Source of the DNA: Aggregatibacter actinomycetemcomitans
Lineage (GTDB): Bacteria > Pseudomonadota > Gammaproteobacteria > Enterobacterales > Pasteurellaceae
Reading direction: 5' to 3'
Assembly: GCA_017160915.1 (NCBI GenBank)
Contig: JACAWG010000082.1
Coordinates: forward strand, 1-64,000
Length of the DNA: 64,000 nucleotides
Shown here piece by piece: positions 53,380 through 62,783 of the stretch (its first letter is position 1; each line of letters opens with the position of its first letter). Position numbers and translations under genes: made by a program. The notes under the pieces were generated by a model. It worked only from the letters and a program-made list of their open reading frames with translations. It was not told the origin of the DNA and ran no database searches.

Positions 53380-53730
53380 ATGTCTAACATCATTAAACAA
53401 CTTGAACAAGAACAGTTAAAACAGAACGTACCTAGCTTCCGTCCGGGTGACACATTAGAAGTTAAAGTATGGGTTGTTGAAGGTAGCAAACGTCGTTTGC
53501 AAGCGTTCGAAGGCGTGGTTATTGCAGTTCGTAACCGTGGCTTGCATTCCGCATTCACTTTACGCAAAATCTCCAACGGTGTTGGTGTTGAGCGTGTATT
53601 CCAAACCCACTCTCCTGCCATTGACAGCATTGCTGTGAAACGTAAAGGTGCAGTGCGTAAAGCGAAACTTTACTACCTACGCGAACGTTCAGGCAAATCT
53701 GCCCGTATCAAAGAACGTTTGGGGGAATAA
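53380..53730 (+). CDS. rplS: 50S ribosomal protein L19
   Basis: A 116-residue protein at the 30S-50S interface (E. coli 115). It reads [20 protein letters not shown], then [16 protein letters not shown] and [22 protein letters not shown]. Last gene of the operon, 25 bp after trmD, and followed by an intrinsic terminator. Confidence 0.97.
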   Translation: MSNIIKQLEQEQLKQNVPSFRPGDTLEVKVWVVEGSKRRLQAFEGVVIAVRNRGLHSAFTLRKISNGVGVERVFQTHSPAIDSIAVKRKGAVRKAKLYYLRERSGKSARIKERLGE

Positions 53731-53745
53731 TTCGCAGACAAAAAG

Positions 53746-53774
53746 AAAAGGCTTGGGATTTCCAAGCCTTTTTT
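53746..53774 (+). terminator. Intrinsic terminator of rpsP-rimM-trmD-rplS
   Basis: AAAAGGCTTGG (53746-53756) pairs with CCAAGCCTTTT (53762-53772), with a short loop and six T in total. Convergent mreD ends 52 bp further on. Confidence 0.92.
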
Positions 53775-53825
53775 GTTACATAAAGTGCAGTTAAAAAAAT
53801 CAACGTTTTGACGGTATTCAACAGG

Positions 53826-54314
53826 TTATCCAATGCCTAACTGACGGCGGATTTTTCTTAATAATAAAAATACCCATGGCCAGAGAATACCGCTGGCTAA
53901 AGCGCCGAAAATTTCCTGCCAGTTGAAGGTGGCGTTATGTAAGAGTAATTCGATAAAGAAAACGCTTAAACGAATGGCAAATACCAAGGCGACAATCAGC
54001 AGGCTTTGCATCCATAAAGAAAGGTTGCGTAGAATCAGGTGGTAAGTGCTGATTAAGTAGGCAAAAACCGAGAGGACTAATGCGTGAATGCCAAGGGTTG
54101 AACCAAGCACCATGTCCCAAATGATACCGATAATAAATGCCCAACCGATGCTGACTTTATGCGGAATGGATAATGTCCAGTAAGTGAAAACCAGTACAAT
54201 CCATGCCGGTTTAAAACTTTGAAAACCCACAGGCCAAGGCGCAATTTCCATCACCAGGGCGATAATAAAAATTGCGCTTAATACGACGCATTGAAACATA
54301 AAGCGACCTTCCAT
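53826..54314 (-). CDS. mreD: Rod shape-determining membrane protein MreD
   Basis: A 162-residue inner-membrane protein of the rod elongation complex, with five or six hydrophobic segments. Matches to E. coli MreD (162) include GSTLGIHALVLSVFAYL and GILWPWVFLLLRKIRRQLG at the end. Its ATG overlaps the mreC stop (TGATG), so it is coupled; ATG 54299, five codons in, is a possible alternative. It is the last gene of mreBCD. Confidence 0.92.
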   Translation of the reverse strand: MEGRFMFQCVVLSAIFIIALVMEIAPWPVGFQSFKPAWIVLVFTYWTLSIPHKVSIGWAFIIGIIWDMVLGSTLGIHALVLSVFAYLISTYHLILRNLSLWMQSLLIVALVFAIRLSVFFIELLLHNATFNWQEIFGALASGILWPWVFLLLRKIRRQLGIG

Positions 54315-55387
54315 CAGTCTTCTTCTCCGTGTGGTTGTTCGTTCGGAATGACCGGCGCAGGTGCGTTATTTTCTCCCGACGCATCCGGCGGCGTTTCTTG
54401 TTGAAGATCTTCCGGTGTTTCGGCTGGGGTATTTTGCGCTTCGCTGTCCTCGGTCGGTACCACGGCTTTTTTCACCTTATTGGCTTCATTGCCTTGGTTT
54501 TCTAAACGTTGCTGCACCGCTTTGCGGACATCTTCCGGCGTGATGGATTTCGCTTTGCGCATATCTTCATTGGTTGGCCAGAGTAAAAGTACATAGCGTA
54601 ATTTATCAATGGATGCCAGAGGCTTTGCCGTGACGGTGGCGAAGTAATTTTGTCCGTCGCGGGAGACCGACTCCACCACGGCAACAGGATAGCCTTCTAA
54701 AAAGCGCCCGCCTAAGCCCGAGGTTACCAATAAATCGCCTTTTTCAATATCTACCGAACGGGGTACATTATCCAGCGTCAGTTCGTCGCTGTGTCCGGTT
54801 CCGCTGGCGATCAGGCGAACATCGTTACGCAAGACCTGTACCGGAATGGCATGGGTGACATCGGTAATCAACAGCACACGGCTAGTATTTTCACCCACGG
54901 AAATAATTTGCCCCACCACGCCTTTTTCATCAATGATAGGTTGCCCGACATAAGCGCCGTCTTTCTGCCCTTGGTTAATAACCACCTGCTGACGGTAAAT
55001 GTCCATTTCGGCGGTGAGTACTTCGGCGATTTTTTTATATTCGTCAATGCGCAGAGGAGAGTTGAGTAACAAACGTAAACGCTGATTTTCCACTTTAAGC
55101 TGATCAAACAATAACAAATCGGCATTTTTTTCGCGTAGCTGCTCTTTTAAGACTTTATTTTCGATTTGCAGCTTGTTGGTATCCACCAAATTGTCGGACA
55201 CACCGTCCAGTACGGTACGTGGCGTATTGGCTAAATAATAAAGCCCGCCCACCGCCGTTTCAAGAAAACCGCGGGTTTGAATCATGGTGGTGGTTTGACC
55301 GTCGGAGAGGATTAATCCGATAGACGCGATGACCGCAAAAAAAAGTTTTAATCCTAAGGGAGGGGTTTTACCGAATATGGGTTTCAT
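54314..55387 (-). CDS. mreC: Rod shape-determining protein MreC
   Basis: A 357-residue periplasmic scaffold anchored by one N-terminal helix (LKLFFAVIASIGLILS). A coiled coil (about 65-110: NKLQIENKVLKEQLREKNADLL) precedes the beta-barrel domains containing IDEKGVVGQIISVGENTSRVLLITD and VTSGLGGRFLEGYPVAVV. A low-complexity tail rich in Glu, Pro, Thr and Asn (about 275-357) ends the protein. Length is near E. coli MreC (367). It is preceded by a 69-bp gap from mreB that contains an inverted uptake-signal hairpin. Confidence 0.93.
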   Translation of the reverse strand: MKPIFGKTPPLGLKLFFAVIASIGLILSDGQTTTMIQTRGFLETAVGGLYYLANTPRTVLDGVSDNLVDTNKLQIENKVLKEQLREKNADLLLFDQLKVENQRLRLLLNSPLRIDEYKKIAEVLTAEMDIYRQQVVINQGQKDGAYVGQPIIDEKGVVGQIISVGENTSRVLLITDVTHAIPVQVLRNDVRLIASGTGHSDELTLDNVPRSVDIEKGDLLVTSGLGGRFLEGYPVAVVESVSRDGQNYFATVTAKPLASIDKLRYVLLLWPTNEDMRKAKSITPEDVRKAVQQRLENQGNEANKVKKAVVPTEDSEAQNTPAETPEDLQQETPPDASGENNAPAPVIPNEQPHGEED

Positions 55388-55408
55388 TCTGTTTAATCCG
55401 GGCTAAAT

Positions 55409-55438
55409 AAAAGTGCGGTTAAAATTCACCGCACTTTT
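55409..55438. terminator. Inverted uptake-signal hairpin between mreB and mreC
   Basis: AAAAGTGCGGT (55409-55419) and ACCGCACTTTT (55428-55438) form an 11-bp perfect stem with an 8-nt loop. On the minus strand it ends CTTTTATTT. Inside the mreBCD operon it could partly terminate transcription after mreB and set the MreB excess over MreCD. Confidence 0.6.
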
Positions 55439-55456
55439 CGTTGAGTTTAGCTTAAA

Positions 55457-56512
55457 TTAAATTTCATCACTGAAAATATCGCCGCCGTGCATATCGATCA
55501 TATCCAGTGCTTCACCGCCACCGCGTGCCACGCAGGTTAACGGCTCTTCCGCAACGATAGTCGGTACGCCGGATTCTTTGGCTAATAGCACATCGATGTT
55601 GCGTAATAACGCACCGCCGCCGGTTAGCACCATACCGCGTTCAAAAATATCGGCGGCGTGTTCCGGTTGGCATTCTTCAAGCGCCGTACGTACGGCGGAA
55701 ACGATGCCGCTGAGCGGTTGGCGAATGGCTTCTAATACATCGCGGGAGGTTAAGGTAATGGAACGCGGTGCGCCTTCGGCAATGTTAGAACCGTGAATTT
55801 CCATTTCTTTGATTTCATCATCATCCTGAATGTAGGCGATACCGATTTCTTTTTTGATTCGTTCGGCGGTTTGTTCACCGATAATGGAACCGAAGGTTTT
55901 GCGGATATAAGACACGATGGCTTCATCAAAACGGTCACCACCGATGCGTACGGAAGAAGAATAGACGATGCCGTTTAAGGAAATAATCGCAACTTCGGTA
56001 GTACCGCCGCCGATGTCGATTACCATGGAACCGGTCGCGGTGGAAACCGGCAATTTCGCACCGATTGCCGCCGCCATCGGTTCTTCGATTAAATACACTT
56101 CGCGGGCGCCGGCACCGATTGCGGATTCTTTAATGGCACGACGTTCTACTTGGGTGGCGCCTGCCGGTACGCAAATTAATACGCGCGGGCTCGGACGCAT
56201 GAAATTGCCGCTGTGCACTTGTTTGATGAAATATTGCAACATTTTTTCGGTGACGAAGAAGTCGGCGATAACCCCGTCTTTCATCGGGCGGATGGCTTCA
56301 ATGCTTTTTGGCGTACGCCCTAACATTTGTTTCGCTTCTTTACCGACGGCGGCGATACTTTTTAGGGAACCGCTGCGGTCGCGGCGAATGGCTACTACGG
56401 AAGGTTCGTCAAGGACAATGCCCTGACCTTTTACATAAATAAGGGTGTTTGCCGTACCCAGGTCGATGGAAAGATCGTTAGAAAAGAGACCGCGAATTTT
56501 TTTAAATAACAT
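55457..56512 (-). CDS. mreB: Rod shape-determining actin homologue MreB
   Basis: A 351-residue actin-fold ATPase that forms membrane filaments guiding lateral cell wall synthesis. Phosphate and adenosine motifs are [31 protein letters not shown] and [16 protein letters not shown]. The amphipathic N-terminus [11 protein letters not shown] serves membrane binding. ATG 56512 gives this start; the frame is open 13 codons further without homology. Length is near E. coli MreB (347). Divergent from rnr, with a 249-bp shared gap holding an uptake signal. Confidence 0.97.
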   Translation of the reverse strand: MLFKKIRGLFSNDLSIDLGTANTLIYVKGQGIVLDEPSVVAIRRDRSGSLKSIAAVGKEAKQMLGRTPKSIEAIRPMKDGVIADFFVTEKMLQYFIKQVHSGNFMRPSPRVLICVPAGATQVERRAIKESAIGAGAREVYLIEEPMAAAIGAKLPVSTATGSMVIDIGGGTTEVAIISLNGIVYSSSVRIGGDRFDEAIVSYIRKTFGSIIGEQTAERIKKEIGIAYIQDDDEIKEMEIHGSNIAEGAPRSITLTSRDVLEAIRQPLSGIVSAVRTALEECQPEHAADIFERGMVLTGGGALLRNIDVLLAKESGVPTIVAEEPLTCVARGGGEALDMIDMHGGDIFSDEI

Positions 56513-56761
56513 AGGAATTCCGTTTAGCTGAATTGAACAAAGAATGCTCACATTTGAGCGTCAAAAAAATTGTGCTAAATGTACCAAAAAATGCGGGGTT
56601 ATAACAGAAAATTTTGTATAAATAAGGTAAAAAAATCTGAGCAAAACCTTTACGTTCAAGGTTTCTCAAAGGTCATCGGCGCACGTTTACCACATCATTT
56701 CCCTTGCTTTAGTCAAAACAGGGTGTAAACTGACCGCACTTTATTTGACTGATGAAAAATT

Positions 56762-59164
56762 ATGGCGAAAAAACACAATAAATCCCCTTTGCAGGATCCG
56801 AATTACGCAAAGGAATTGGCGAAATATGACAACCCGATTCCGAGCCGCGAATTTATCCTGCAAATTATCCGCAAGCAAAATTCCCCCATGAGCAAAGAAG
56901 AGATTTTTGCCGCCCTTGCGATTTCCAACGATGAACAACAGGAAGCCATGCGTCGCCGTTTACGCGCCATGGAAAATGACGGGCAACTGGTGTTTACCAA
57001 GCGCAAACGCTATGCCTTGCCGGAAAAACTGGATTTGCTCAAAGGCATGGTTATCGGGCATCGGGAAGGTTTCGGCTTTTTGCAGGTGGAAGGGAAAAAA
57101 GAGGATTTTTTCATTCCGAATGTGCAAATGCAGAAAATTATGCATGGCGATTATGTACTGGCGCAAGCCAACGGATTTGATCGCAAAGGTCGCCCTGAGG
57201 TACGCGTTGTGCGTTTATTGGAAGCGAATAAAAAACAAATTGTCGGTCGCTTTTTCTTAGAACAGGGCATCGGTTATGTGGTGCCTGATGACAGCCGTAT
57301 TACACGTGATATTTTGATCCCTGAAGAAGCCCGCCTTGGCGCGCGCATGGGGCAGGTCGTGGTGGTGGAACTGAATCCGCGCACCGCGCCGTTTTTCCAG
57401 CCGATCGGTAAAATCACCGAAATCCTCGGTGAAAGCATGGCAAAAGGAATGGAAGTGGAAATTGCCATTCGCAAGCATGATATTCCTCATGTATTCCCAA
57501 GTGCGGTGGAAAAACAGCTTAAAAAATGGCAGGAAGAGGTGCCGGAAGAGGCAAAACGCGGACGCGTGGATTTGCGCGATTTGCCGCTGGTGACCATTGA
57601 CGGCGAAGATGCCCGCGATTTTGACGACGCGGTGTTCTGCCAAAAACAAGGCAAAGGTTGGAAACTGTGGGTGGCGATTGCCGATGTGAGCTATTACGTT
57701 CGACCGAAAAGCGCCTTGGATCAGGAAGCGTATAATCGCGGCAACTCCGTGTATTTCCCGAATCGGGTAGTGCCGATGTTGCCGGAAAAACTCTCCAACG
57801 GACTATGTTCCTTAAATCCGCAGGTGGATCGGCTGTGCATGGTGTGTGAAATCACGCTTTCTGATAAAGGCAAAATGACGGACTACCGGTTTTACGAAGC
57901 GGTGATGAACTCCCACGCCCGTTTAACCTACAACAAGGTCGCAAAAATACTGGAAAAAGATACCGCACTTTGCGAACGTTACGCCCCTTTAGTGCCGCAT
58001 TTAGAGGCGCTGCACGAGATGTATCGGGCGCTGGTAAAAGCCCGTCAGCAGCGTGGTGCCATCGAATTTGAAACCATCGAAAGCAAATTTATTTTTAATG
58101 CCTTGGGACGTATTGAACGTATCGAACCGGTAGTGCGCAATGATGCCCATAAAATCATTGAAGAATGTATGATTCTGGCGAACATTGCCGCCGCCAATTT
58201 TATGGAAAAGAATCAGGAACCGGCGCTGTATCGTATTCACGCCTTGCCGGGTGAAGAAAAACTCACGGCGTTTCGCAGTTTCTTGGCGGAATGCGGTTTA
58301 ACGCTGGGCGGTAGCAATAAACCGACGCCGATGGATTATGCTGCGCTTCTGGAACAAATCAAGGCGCGACCTGATCGTGAATTGATTCAAACCATGTTAT
58401 TGCGCTCCATGAGCCAGGCGGTGTATAGCGCCGACAACATCGGGCATTTCGGCTTGGCATTGAGCGAATATGCGCATTTTACGTCGCCGATCCGCCGTTA
58501 TCCCGATTTAACCTTACACCGCAGTATCAAATACGTGTTGGCGAAAAAGAAAGGTTCCAAACGCAAGACCACCGACACCGGCGGCTATCATTATCAACTT
58601 GACGAAATGGATGTTTTCGGCGCCCATTGCTCCGCTACCGAACGCCGTGCCGATGACGCTACCCGAGAAGTGGCGGATTGGCTGAAATGCGAATATATGC
58701 AGGATCATGTGGGCGAAGAATTTGACGGCGTGATTTCCTCCGTCACCGGTTTCGGCTTTTTTGTCCGCCTAAATGACTTATTCATCGACGGCTTGGTGCA
58801 TATTTCCGGGCTGGCGAACGATTATTATTTGTTCGATATGCCGAAACAGCGTCTTATCGGCGAAAACAGCGGCATGATTTTCCGTATCGGCGATGCGGTG
58901 AAAGTGCGGGTTGAAGCAGTGAATCTGGAACAAAAACAAATTGATTTTGCTTTGATCGCCGGCGAACGTAAACCGAGACGCAGCGGCAAAACGGCGAGAA
59001 CCAAAGCGAAGAAAGCCGAGGCAGCGTCCAAAAACGCGACAGCAAAGAAAGCCGCTGAAAAGAAAAAACCGAAACCACAGAAAAGTGCGGTCAAAAATAA
59101 CGGCGTTTCTAAAACGAAACCGAAAACCGCAGCTAAAAATAAGAAGGCGAAGAACAAAGCATGA
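56762..59164 (+). CDS. rnr: Ribonuclease R
   Basis: An 800-residue 3'-5' exoribonuclease that degrades structured RNA. The N-terminal helix-turn-helix ([28 protein letters not shown]) and cold-shock domains precede the RNB catalytic domain, where [13 protein letters not shown] carries the metal-binding Asp residues. An S1 domain ([26 protein letters not shown]) and a Lys/Ala-rich tail of about 60 residues follow. Part of that tail is encoded by an uptake signal at 59083 (QKSAVKN). The stop overlaps rlmB by four bases. Length is near E. coli RNase R (813). Confidence 0.95.
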   Translation: MAKKHNKSPLQDPNYAKELAKYDNPIPSREFILQIIRKQNSPMSKEEIFAALAISNDEQQEAMRRRLRAMENDGQLVFTKRKRYALPEKLDLLKGMVIGHREGFGFLQVEGKKEDFFIPNVQMQKIMHGDYVLAQANGFDRKGRPEVRVVRLLEANKKQIVGRFFLEQGIGYVVPDDSRITRDILIPEEARLGARMGQVVVVELNPRTAPFFQPIGKITEILGESMAKGMEVEIAIRKHDIPHVFPSAVEKQLKKWQEEVPEEAKRGRVDLRDLPLVTIDGEDARDFDDAVFCQKQGKGWKLWVAIADVSYYVRPKSALDQEAYNRGNSVYFPNRVVPMLPEKLSNGLCSLNPQVDRLCMVCEITLSDKGKMTDYRFYEAVMNSHARLTYNKVAKILEKDTALCERYAPLVPHLEALHEMYRALVKARQQRGAIEFETIESKFIFNALGRIERIEPVVRNDAHKIIEECMILANIAAANFMEKNQEPALYRIHALPGEEKLTAFRSFLAECGLTLGGSNKPTPMDYAALLEQIKARPDRELIQTMLLRSMSQAVYSADNIGHFGLALSEYAHFTSPIRRYPDLTLHRSIKYVLAKKKGSKRKTTDTGGYHYQLDEMDVFGAHCSATERRADDATREVADWLKCEYMQDHVGEEFDGVISSVTGFGFFVRLNDLFIDGLVHISGLANDYYLFDMPKQRLIGENSGMIFRIGDAVKVRVEAVNLEQKQIDFALIAGERKPRRSGKTARTKAKKAEAASKNATAKKAAEKKKPKPQKSAVKNNGVSKTKPKTAAKNKKAKNKA

Positions 59165-59898
59165 GTGAAACCATTTATGGCATCCACGCCGTTAAGGCGT
59201 TTGTGACTAATTATCCGGAACGTTTAATTGAAGTCTTGGCGCTAAAAGGACGCGATGATCAACGTTTGCAACCGTTAATTAATGAAATTCAGCGGTTGGG
59301 GATTTCCGTTCAATTTTTAAACCGTCAAACGTTGGATAAAAAAGCCGAAGGCGAAGTGCATCAAGGCATTATTGCGCGCGTGCATTCCTTGCCGGAGTTA
59401 AACGAGAATGATTTGGATCGTTTGCTGGAACAGCAAAGTGCGCCTTTATTGTTGGTATTGGACGGCGTGACGGATCCGCATAATTTGGGCGCTTGCTTGC
59501 GTACTGCCGATGCGGCGGGCGTGGCTGCCGTGATTGTACCGAAAGATAAATCGGCGCAATTAAATTCCACCGCGCGTAAAGTGGCGTGCGGCGCGGCGGA
59601 AAATGTGCCGCTTATTCGCGTGACTAACCTTGCCCGCACCTTGCGTGAGTTGCAGGAACGGCATAATGTGTGGGTTGTCGGTACCGCAGGAGAAGCTACG
59701 GAAACCCTGTATCAAACCAAACTGACCGGCGCATTAGCCCTGGTGATGGGTGCGGAAGGCGAGGGAATGCGTCGCTTAACCCGCGAACACTGCGACCAAT
59801 TAATCAGCATTCCGATGGCGGGTTCCGTTTCTTCTCTCAATGTTTCCGTTGCCACCGGCGTGTGTTTGTTTGAAATCGTACGGCAGCGCTTAGGCTAA
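59161..59898 (+). CDS. rlmB: 23S rRNA (guanosine(2251)-2'-O)-methyltransferase RlmB
   Basis: A 245-residue SpoU-family enzyme that methylates G2251 in the peptidyl-transferase P loop. The N-terminal L30e-like domain ([20 protein letters not shown]) precedes the knotted catalytic domain with [37 protein letters not shown] and [20 protein letters not shown], the three SpoU motifs. Length is near E. coli RlmB (243). It overlaps rnr by ATGA, the same pairing as E. coli rnr-rlmB. Confidence 0.96.
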   Translation: MSETIYGIHAVKAFVTNYPERLIEVLALKGRDDQRLQPLINEIQRLGISVQFLNRQTLDKKAEGEVHQGIIARVHSLPELNENDLDRLLEQQSAPLLLVLDGVTDPHNLGACLRTADAAGVAAVIVPKDKSAQLNSTARKVACGAAENVPLIRVTNLARTLRELQERHNVWVVGTAGEATETLYQTKLTGALALVMGAEGEGMRRLTREHCDQLISIPMAGSVSSLNVSVATGVCLFEIVRQRLG

Positions 59899-59918
59899 TA
59901 CTCATCCATGCAGAGCAG

Positions 59919-59944
59919 ATAAGGCGGAACATTTTCCGCCTTAT
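59919..59944 (+). terminator. Hairpin after rnr-rlmB
   Basis: ATAAGGCGGA (59919-59928) and TCCGCCTTAT (59935-59944) form a 10-bp stem with a six-base loop. Only a weak T-rich run follows (TATTGAAG), so termination is plausible but not certain. Confidence 0.6.
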
Positions 59945-60119
59945 TATTGAAGTCCTTCCGCAAAAAACACCTTGAAAAATGACCGCACTTTGCTTTCCCG
60001 AACGCTTAAAATCGCTTTCTCTTTCCGAAATAGCCTTACAATGTATGCGCGAAAAAGAACATTTATTTTCGGTTTTTGCGCTTTATCATTTCGCATACAA
60101 TCAAATGACAGATATTTTT

Positions 60120-60135
60120 TGTGATATTTCTCACA
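60120..60135. promoter_or_regulatory. CRP-cAMP binding site upstream of glpT
   Basis: TGTGA-TATTTC-TCACA matches the full CRP consensus in both halves and is flanked by T and A runs. It lies about 100 bp before glpT. The canonical TGTGA core is the Sxy-independent type. It fits catabolite activation of glycerol-3-phosphate use. Confidence 0.82.
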
Positions 60136-60233
60136 AAATCCCATAATTCCGCTTTTCTGTTTTTAGATTTCCTTTATCATTCCACCGTGCTTTTTATAAA
60201 AGACAATTTGACTAATTAACATTGGAGAATTTT

Positions 60234-61676
60234 ATGTTTGGTCCATTTAAACCGGCTCCACACATTGCGGAGCTGCCGGCAGACAAAATTGATTCCACCT
60301 ATAAACGTCTTCGTTGGCAGGTATTCGCAGGGATCTTTTTCGGTTATGCCGCTTATTATTTTGTGCGTGCAAACTTCGACTTGGCTCAAAAAGGGTTAAT
60401 TGAAGCGGGTATGTATAACAAGGCTGAATTGGGTCTTGTGGGTACGGCGGCAGGTCTTGCTTACGGATTGTCAAAATTCTTTATGGCAATGCTTTCAGAC
60501 CGTTCTAACCCGAAAGTTTTCTTGCCGTTCGGTTTATTGCTCTCCGGTTTATGTATGACCATGATGGGCTTATTCCCATGGGCAACCTCCGGTATCGTAG
60601 TGATGTGGATCATGATCTTCTTGAACGGTTGGTTCCAAGGTATGGGTTGGCCGCCATGCGGACGTACCATGGTGCACTGGTGGTCTAAATCCGAACGCGG
60701 TACTATCGTTTCTATCTGGAACACCGCGCACAACCTTGGTGGTATGATGCCGGGCGCAATGGTGCTTTTAGCCGGTGCAATTTACTTCAGCACACACGGT
60801 GTGGAAGCGACCGCAAAAGATGTATGGCAACAAGCCCTTTACTATCCGGGTATTGCCGCGATGATTATCGCCATTCCAATTTACCTTGTGATGAAAGATA
60901 CGCCACAATCTTGCGGTTTACCGCCGGTTGAAAAATGGCGTAACGACTACCCTGATGACTATAACGAAAAAACTTACGAACATGAGCTTTCTACCAAAGA
61001 AATCTTCATGACTTACGTATTGAAAAACAAATTATTATGGTACATCGCCATTGCTAACGTATTCGTTTACTTAATCCGCTACGGCGTATTGAAATGGTCT
61101 CCGGTTTACTTGGGTGAAGTAAAACACTTCAACATTAAAGGTACCGCATGGGCATACACCATTTATGAATTGGCGGCGATTCCGGGCACATTATTATGCG
61201 GTTGGGTATCTGACCATGTGTTCAAAGGTAAACGGGGTTTAACCGGTTTCATCTTCATGATCTTAACCACCATCGCGGTTGTTGCGTTATGGAAAAACCC
61301 GGCGACACCGGAAGCAGAAGTTGCAAATTACGCAGCATGGTATCAAAACCCATATCAATTAACCGACTTCATCTTAATGACCACCATCGGTTTCTTAATC
61401 TACGGTCCGGTAATGTTGATTGGTTTACACGCCCTTGAACTTGCACCGAAAAAAGCGGCGGGTACCGCAGCAGGCTTCACCGGTTTATTCGGTTACTTAG
61501 GAGGTACCGTGTCAGCGTCAGCCGTTGTAGGTTGGGCAGCTGAATACTACGGCTGGGATGGCGGTTTCTACGTCATGATTGCCGGCGGTATCTTAGCGGT
61601 GTTATTACTTTTCAACGTCATGATTGAAGAACGTAAACACAAAGCGAAATTAGGCGATACTTACGGTACGAAATAA
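60234..61676 (+). CDS. glpT: Glycerol-3-phosphate:phosphate antiporter GlpT
   Basis: A 480-residue major facilitator of the organophosphate:phosphate antiporter family, with twelve membrane helices. It imports glycerol-3-phosphate in exchange for phosphate, and also fosfomycin. Seen are [23 protein letters not shown] near the N-terminus, the signature [19 protein letters not shown] and the C-terminal half [16 protein letters not shown]. Length is a little over E. coli GlpT (452). ATG 60234 follows TTGGAGAATTTT; a TTG four codons earlier was rejected. The CRP site upstream and glpQ downstream suggest a glycerophosphodiester/G3P uptake unit. Confidence 0.95.
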   Translation: MFGPFKPAPHIAELPADKIDSTYKRLRWQVFAGIFFGYAAYYFVRANFDLAQKGLIEAGMYNKAELGLVGTAAGLAYGLSKFFMAMLSDRSNPKVFLPFGLLLSGLCMTMMGLFPWATSGIVVMWIMIFLNGWFQGMGWPPCGRTMVHWWSKSERGTIVSIWNTAHNLGGMMPGAMVLLAGAIYFSTHGVEATAKDVWQQALYYPGIAAMIIAIPIYLVMKDTPQSCGLPPVEKWRNDYPDDYNEKTYEHELSTKEIFMTYVLKNKLLWYIAIANVFVYLIRYGVLKWSPVYLGEVKHFNIKGTAWAYTIYELAAIPGTLLCGWVSDHVFKGKRGLTGFIFMILTTIAVVALWKNPATPEAEVANYAAWYQNPYQLTDFILMTTIGFLIYGPVMLIGLHALELAPKKAAGTAAGFTGLFGYLGGTVSASAVVGWAAEYYGWDGGFYVMIAGGILAVLLLFNVMIEERKHKAKLGDTYGTK

Positions 61677-61685
61677 TTAGCGTAG

Positions 61686-61722
61686 AAAAGGCGGCGGGCA
61701 AATAGCTTGGTCGCCTTTTTTT
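61686..61722 (+). terminator. Intrinsic terminator of glpT
   Basis: AAAAGGCG near 61686-61693 pairs with CGCCTTTTTTT at 61712-61722, giving a T-rich 3' end. The gene that follows therefore probably has its own promoter in the remaining 115 bp, which also contain an uptake signal at 61816. Confidence 0.75.
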
Positions 61723-61837
61723 GTCATTAGAATTTAATATTTCATAACATCTTTCGTAGGGACAGCATAAAGCCCGTCTCTACGGATAGCACCAAAAACA
61801 ACCCAAAAATCAACCGCACTTTTAAGGAGAAATGTTT

Positions 61838-62749
61838 ATGAAATTATCATCTATTGCCATTGGATTAGGTTGTTTCCTTGCGACTGTTTCCGCATCAGCC
61901 AATCAAACTTGTGAAGCGCCTTATCGCTCCGCATTGCCGGAATATACGTATAAGTTAGATAAGGTGTTAGAAGTGAATGGGCGCCAAGGTGTTACTACGG
62001 ATGGCAAACATCTCTACATTTCCGGCAGTACGACATTGGCAAAATATGATATGGATGGAAAATTGGTTAAGGAAAATAAAACGCCTTTTGTCGGTTACCA
62101 AAAAGAAGCCAACCATATTGGTGACATCGATATTTATAACAATGAATTGTATATTTCTTCCGAGTGGTTTGAAGACGGTGTTGGGAAAAATATTCAAATA
62201 GCCATTCATGATCCGGATACCTTAGCACTAAAAAGAGCGGTTGATTTTAACCCTGAATCCGGGCAGGTGGAAGTTTCCGGGATTACTGTCGATACCGTGC
62301 ATAACAGTGTTTGGATGGCGTCTTGGGTGGGTGAAGAAAGCGGACGTTATTTGTATGAATATGATTTAACCACCGGCAAATATAAACGAAAAGTCCATTT
62401 GCAGCCTGTGCCTCAATGGATTCAAGGCGTATTTGCCTACAACGGAAAACTTTATGTGACGGCTGATGACGGCACAGCTGATGAGAAAGAGCCGGATCAT
62501 ATTTATCGTGTTGAAATTTCCGATAAAACCAATGAAGCCCGTGTGGTACTTGAAAAGACGCTTGATGATATTAAAGATGTTGGTGAAGTGGAGGGACTTG
62601 CCGTAAATCCGCAAACCAAACAATTATTGGTACATGCTAATCGTGGCAAACAAATTGTACTGGGAATGCCTAAAGGATTTTATCCGGGTTACGATCGTGA
62701 AATCAGTGAAATCTTTTTCTACGATATGAAACCCAGATGTGAGAAATGA
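61838..62749 (+). CDS. Periplasmic beta-propeller-like protein of unknown function
   Basis: I do not recognise this 303-residue protein. A signal peptide (MKLSSIAIGLGCFLATVSASA) is followed by a mature part made of repeated beta-rich units, such as GVTTDGKHLYISGSTTLAKYD, GDIDIYNNELYISSEWF, VDTVHNSVWMASWVGEE and FAYNGKLYVTADD. This is the pattern of a six-bladed or seven-bladed propeller of the YncE/SMP-30 kind. Cys25 near the mature N-terminus and Cys301 next to the C-terminus could be joined to close the ring. ATG 61838 lies eight bases after AAGGAG; an ATG six bases upstream is too close. It lies between glpT and glpQ, so a role with glycerophosphodiesters or phosphate esters is possible but not shown. 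Confidence 0.72.
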   Translation: MKLSSIAIGLGCFLATVSASANQTCEAPYRSALPEYTYKLDKVLEVNGRQGVTTDGKHLYISGSTTLAKYDMDGKLVKENKTPFVGYQKEANHIGDIDIYNNELYISSEWFEDGVGKNIQIAIHDPDTLALKRAVDFNPESGQVEVSGITVDTVHNSVWMASWVGEESGRYLYEYDLTTGKYKRKVHLQPVPQWIQGVFAYNGKLYVTADDGTADEKEPDHIYRVEISDKTNEARVVLEKTLDDIKDVGEVEGLAVNPQTKQLLVHANRGKQIVLGMPKGFYPGYDREISEIFFYDMKPRCEK

Positions 62750-62783
62750 CCCTCAGTTTAACTAACCCGAAAAGGAGAGTTCT

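Larger units (their letters stand above)
59899..60233 (+). other. 335-bp gap between rlmB and glpT
   Basis: This gap holds a hairpin ending rlmB (59919-59944, ATAAGGCGGA / TCCGCCTTAT), an uptake signal at 59981, a consensus CRP site at 60120-60135 and the glpT promoter region (TATCAT at 60175 or TATAAA at 60195 as candidate -10). Small frames on the minus strand show no protein character. No RNA gene was recognised. Confidence 0.6.
4411..61826. repeat. Dispersed DNA uptake signal sequences (Haemophilus type, AAGTGCGGT)
   Basis: About 48 exact copies of AAGTGCGGT or ACCGCACTT were counted by eye, roughly 24 in each orientation. Forward examples start near 4412, 14812, 16850, 17948, 18749, 28286, 31125, 40309, 43873, 46430, 55411 and 59083. 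Reverse examples start near 8321, 9395, 12711, 14789, 20018, 28324, 36236, 47418, 51535, 56734, 59981 and 61816. Most intergenic copies are followed by an AT tract and, 12 bp after the GGT, by a (C/T)GTTTTT block. These sequences are recognised by the competence type IV pilus machinery of Pasteurellaceae. Several occur as inverted pairs that also form terminator hairpins. The AAGTGCGGT variant points to the H. influenzae/Aggregatibacter branch rather than the Actinobacillus pleuropneumoniae branch. Confidence 0.95.
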
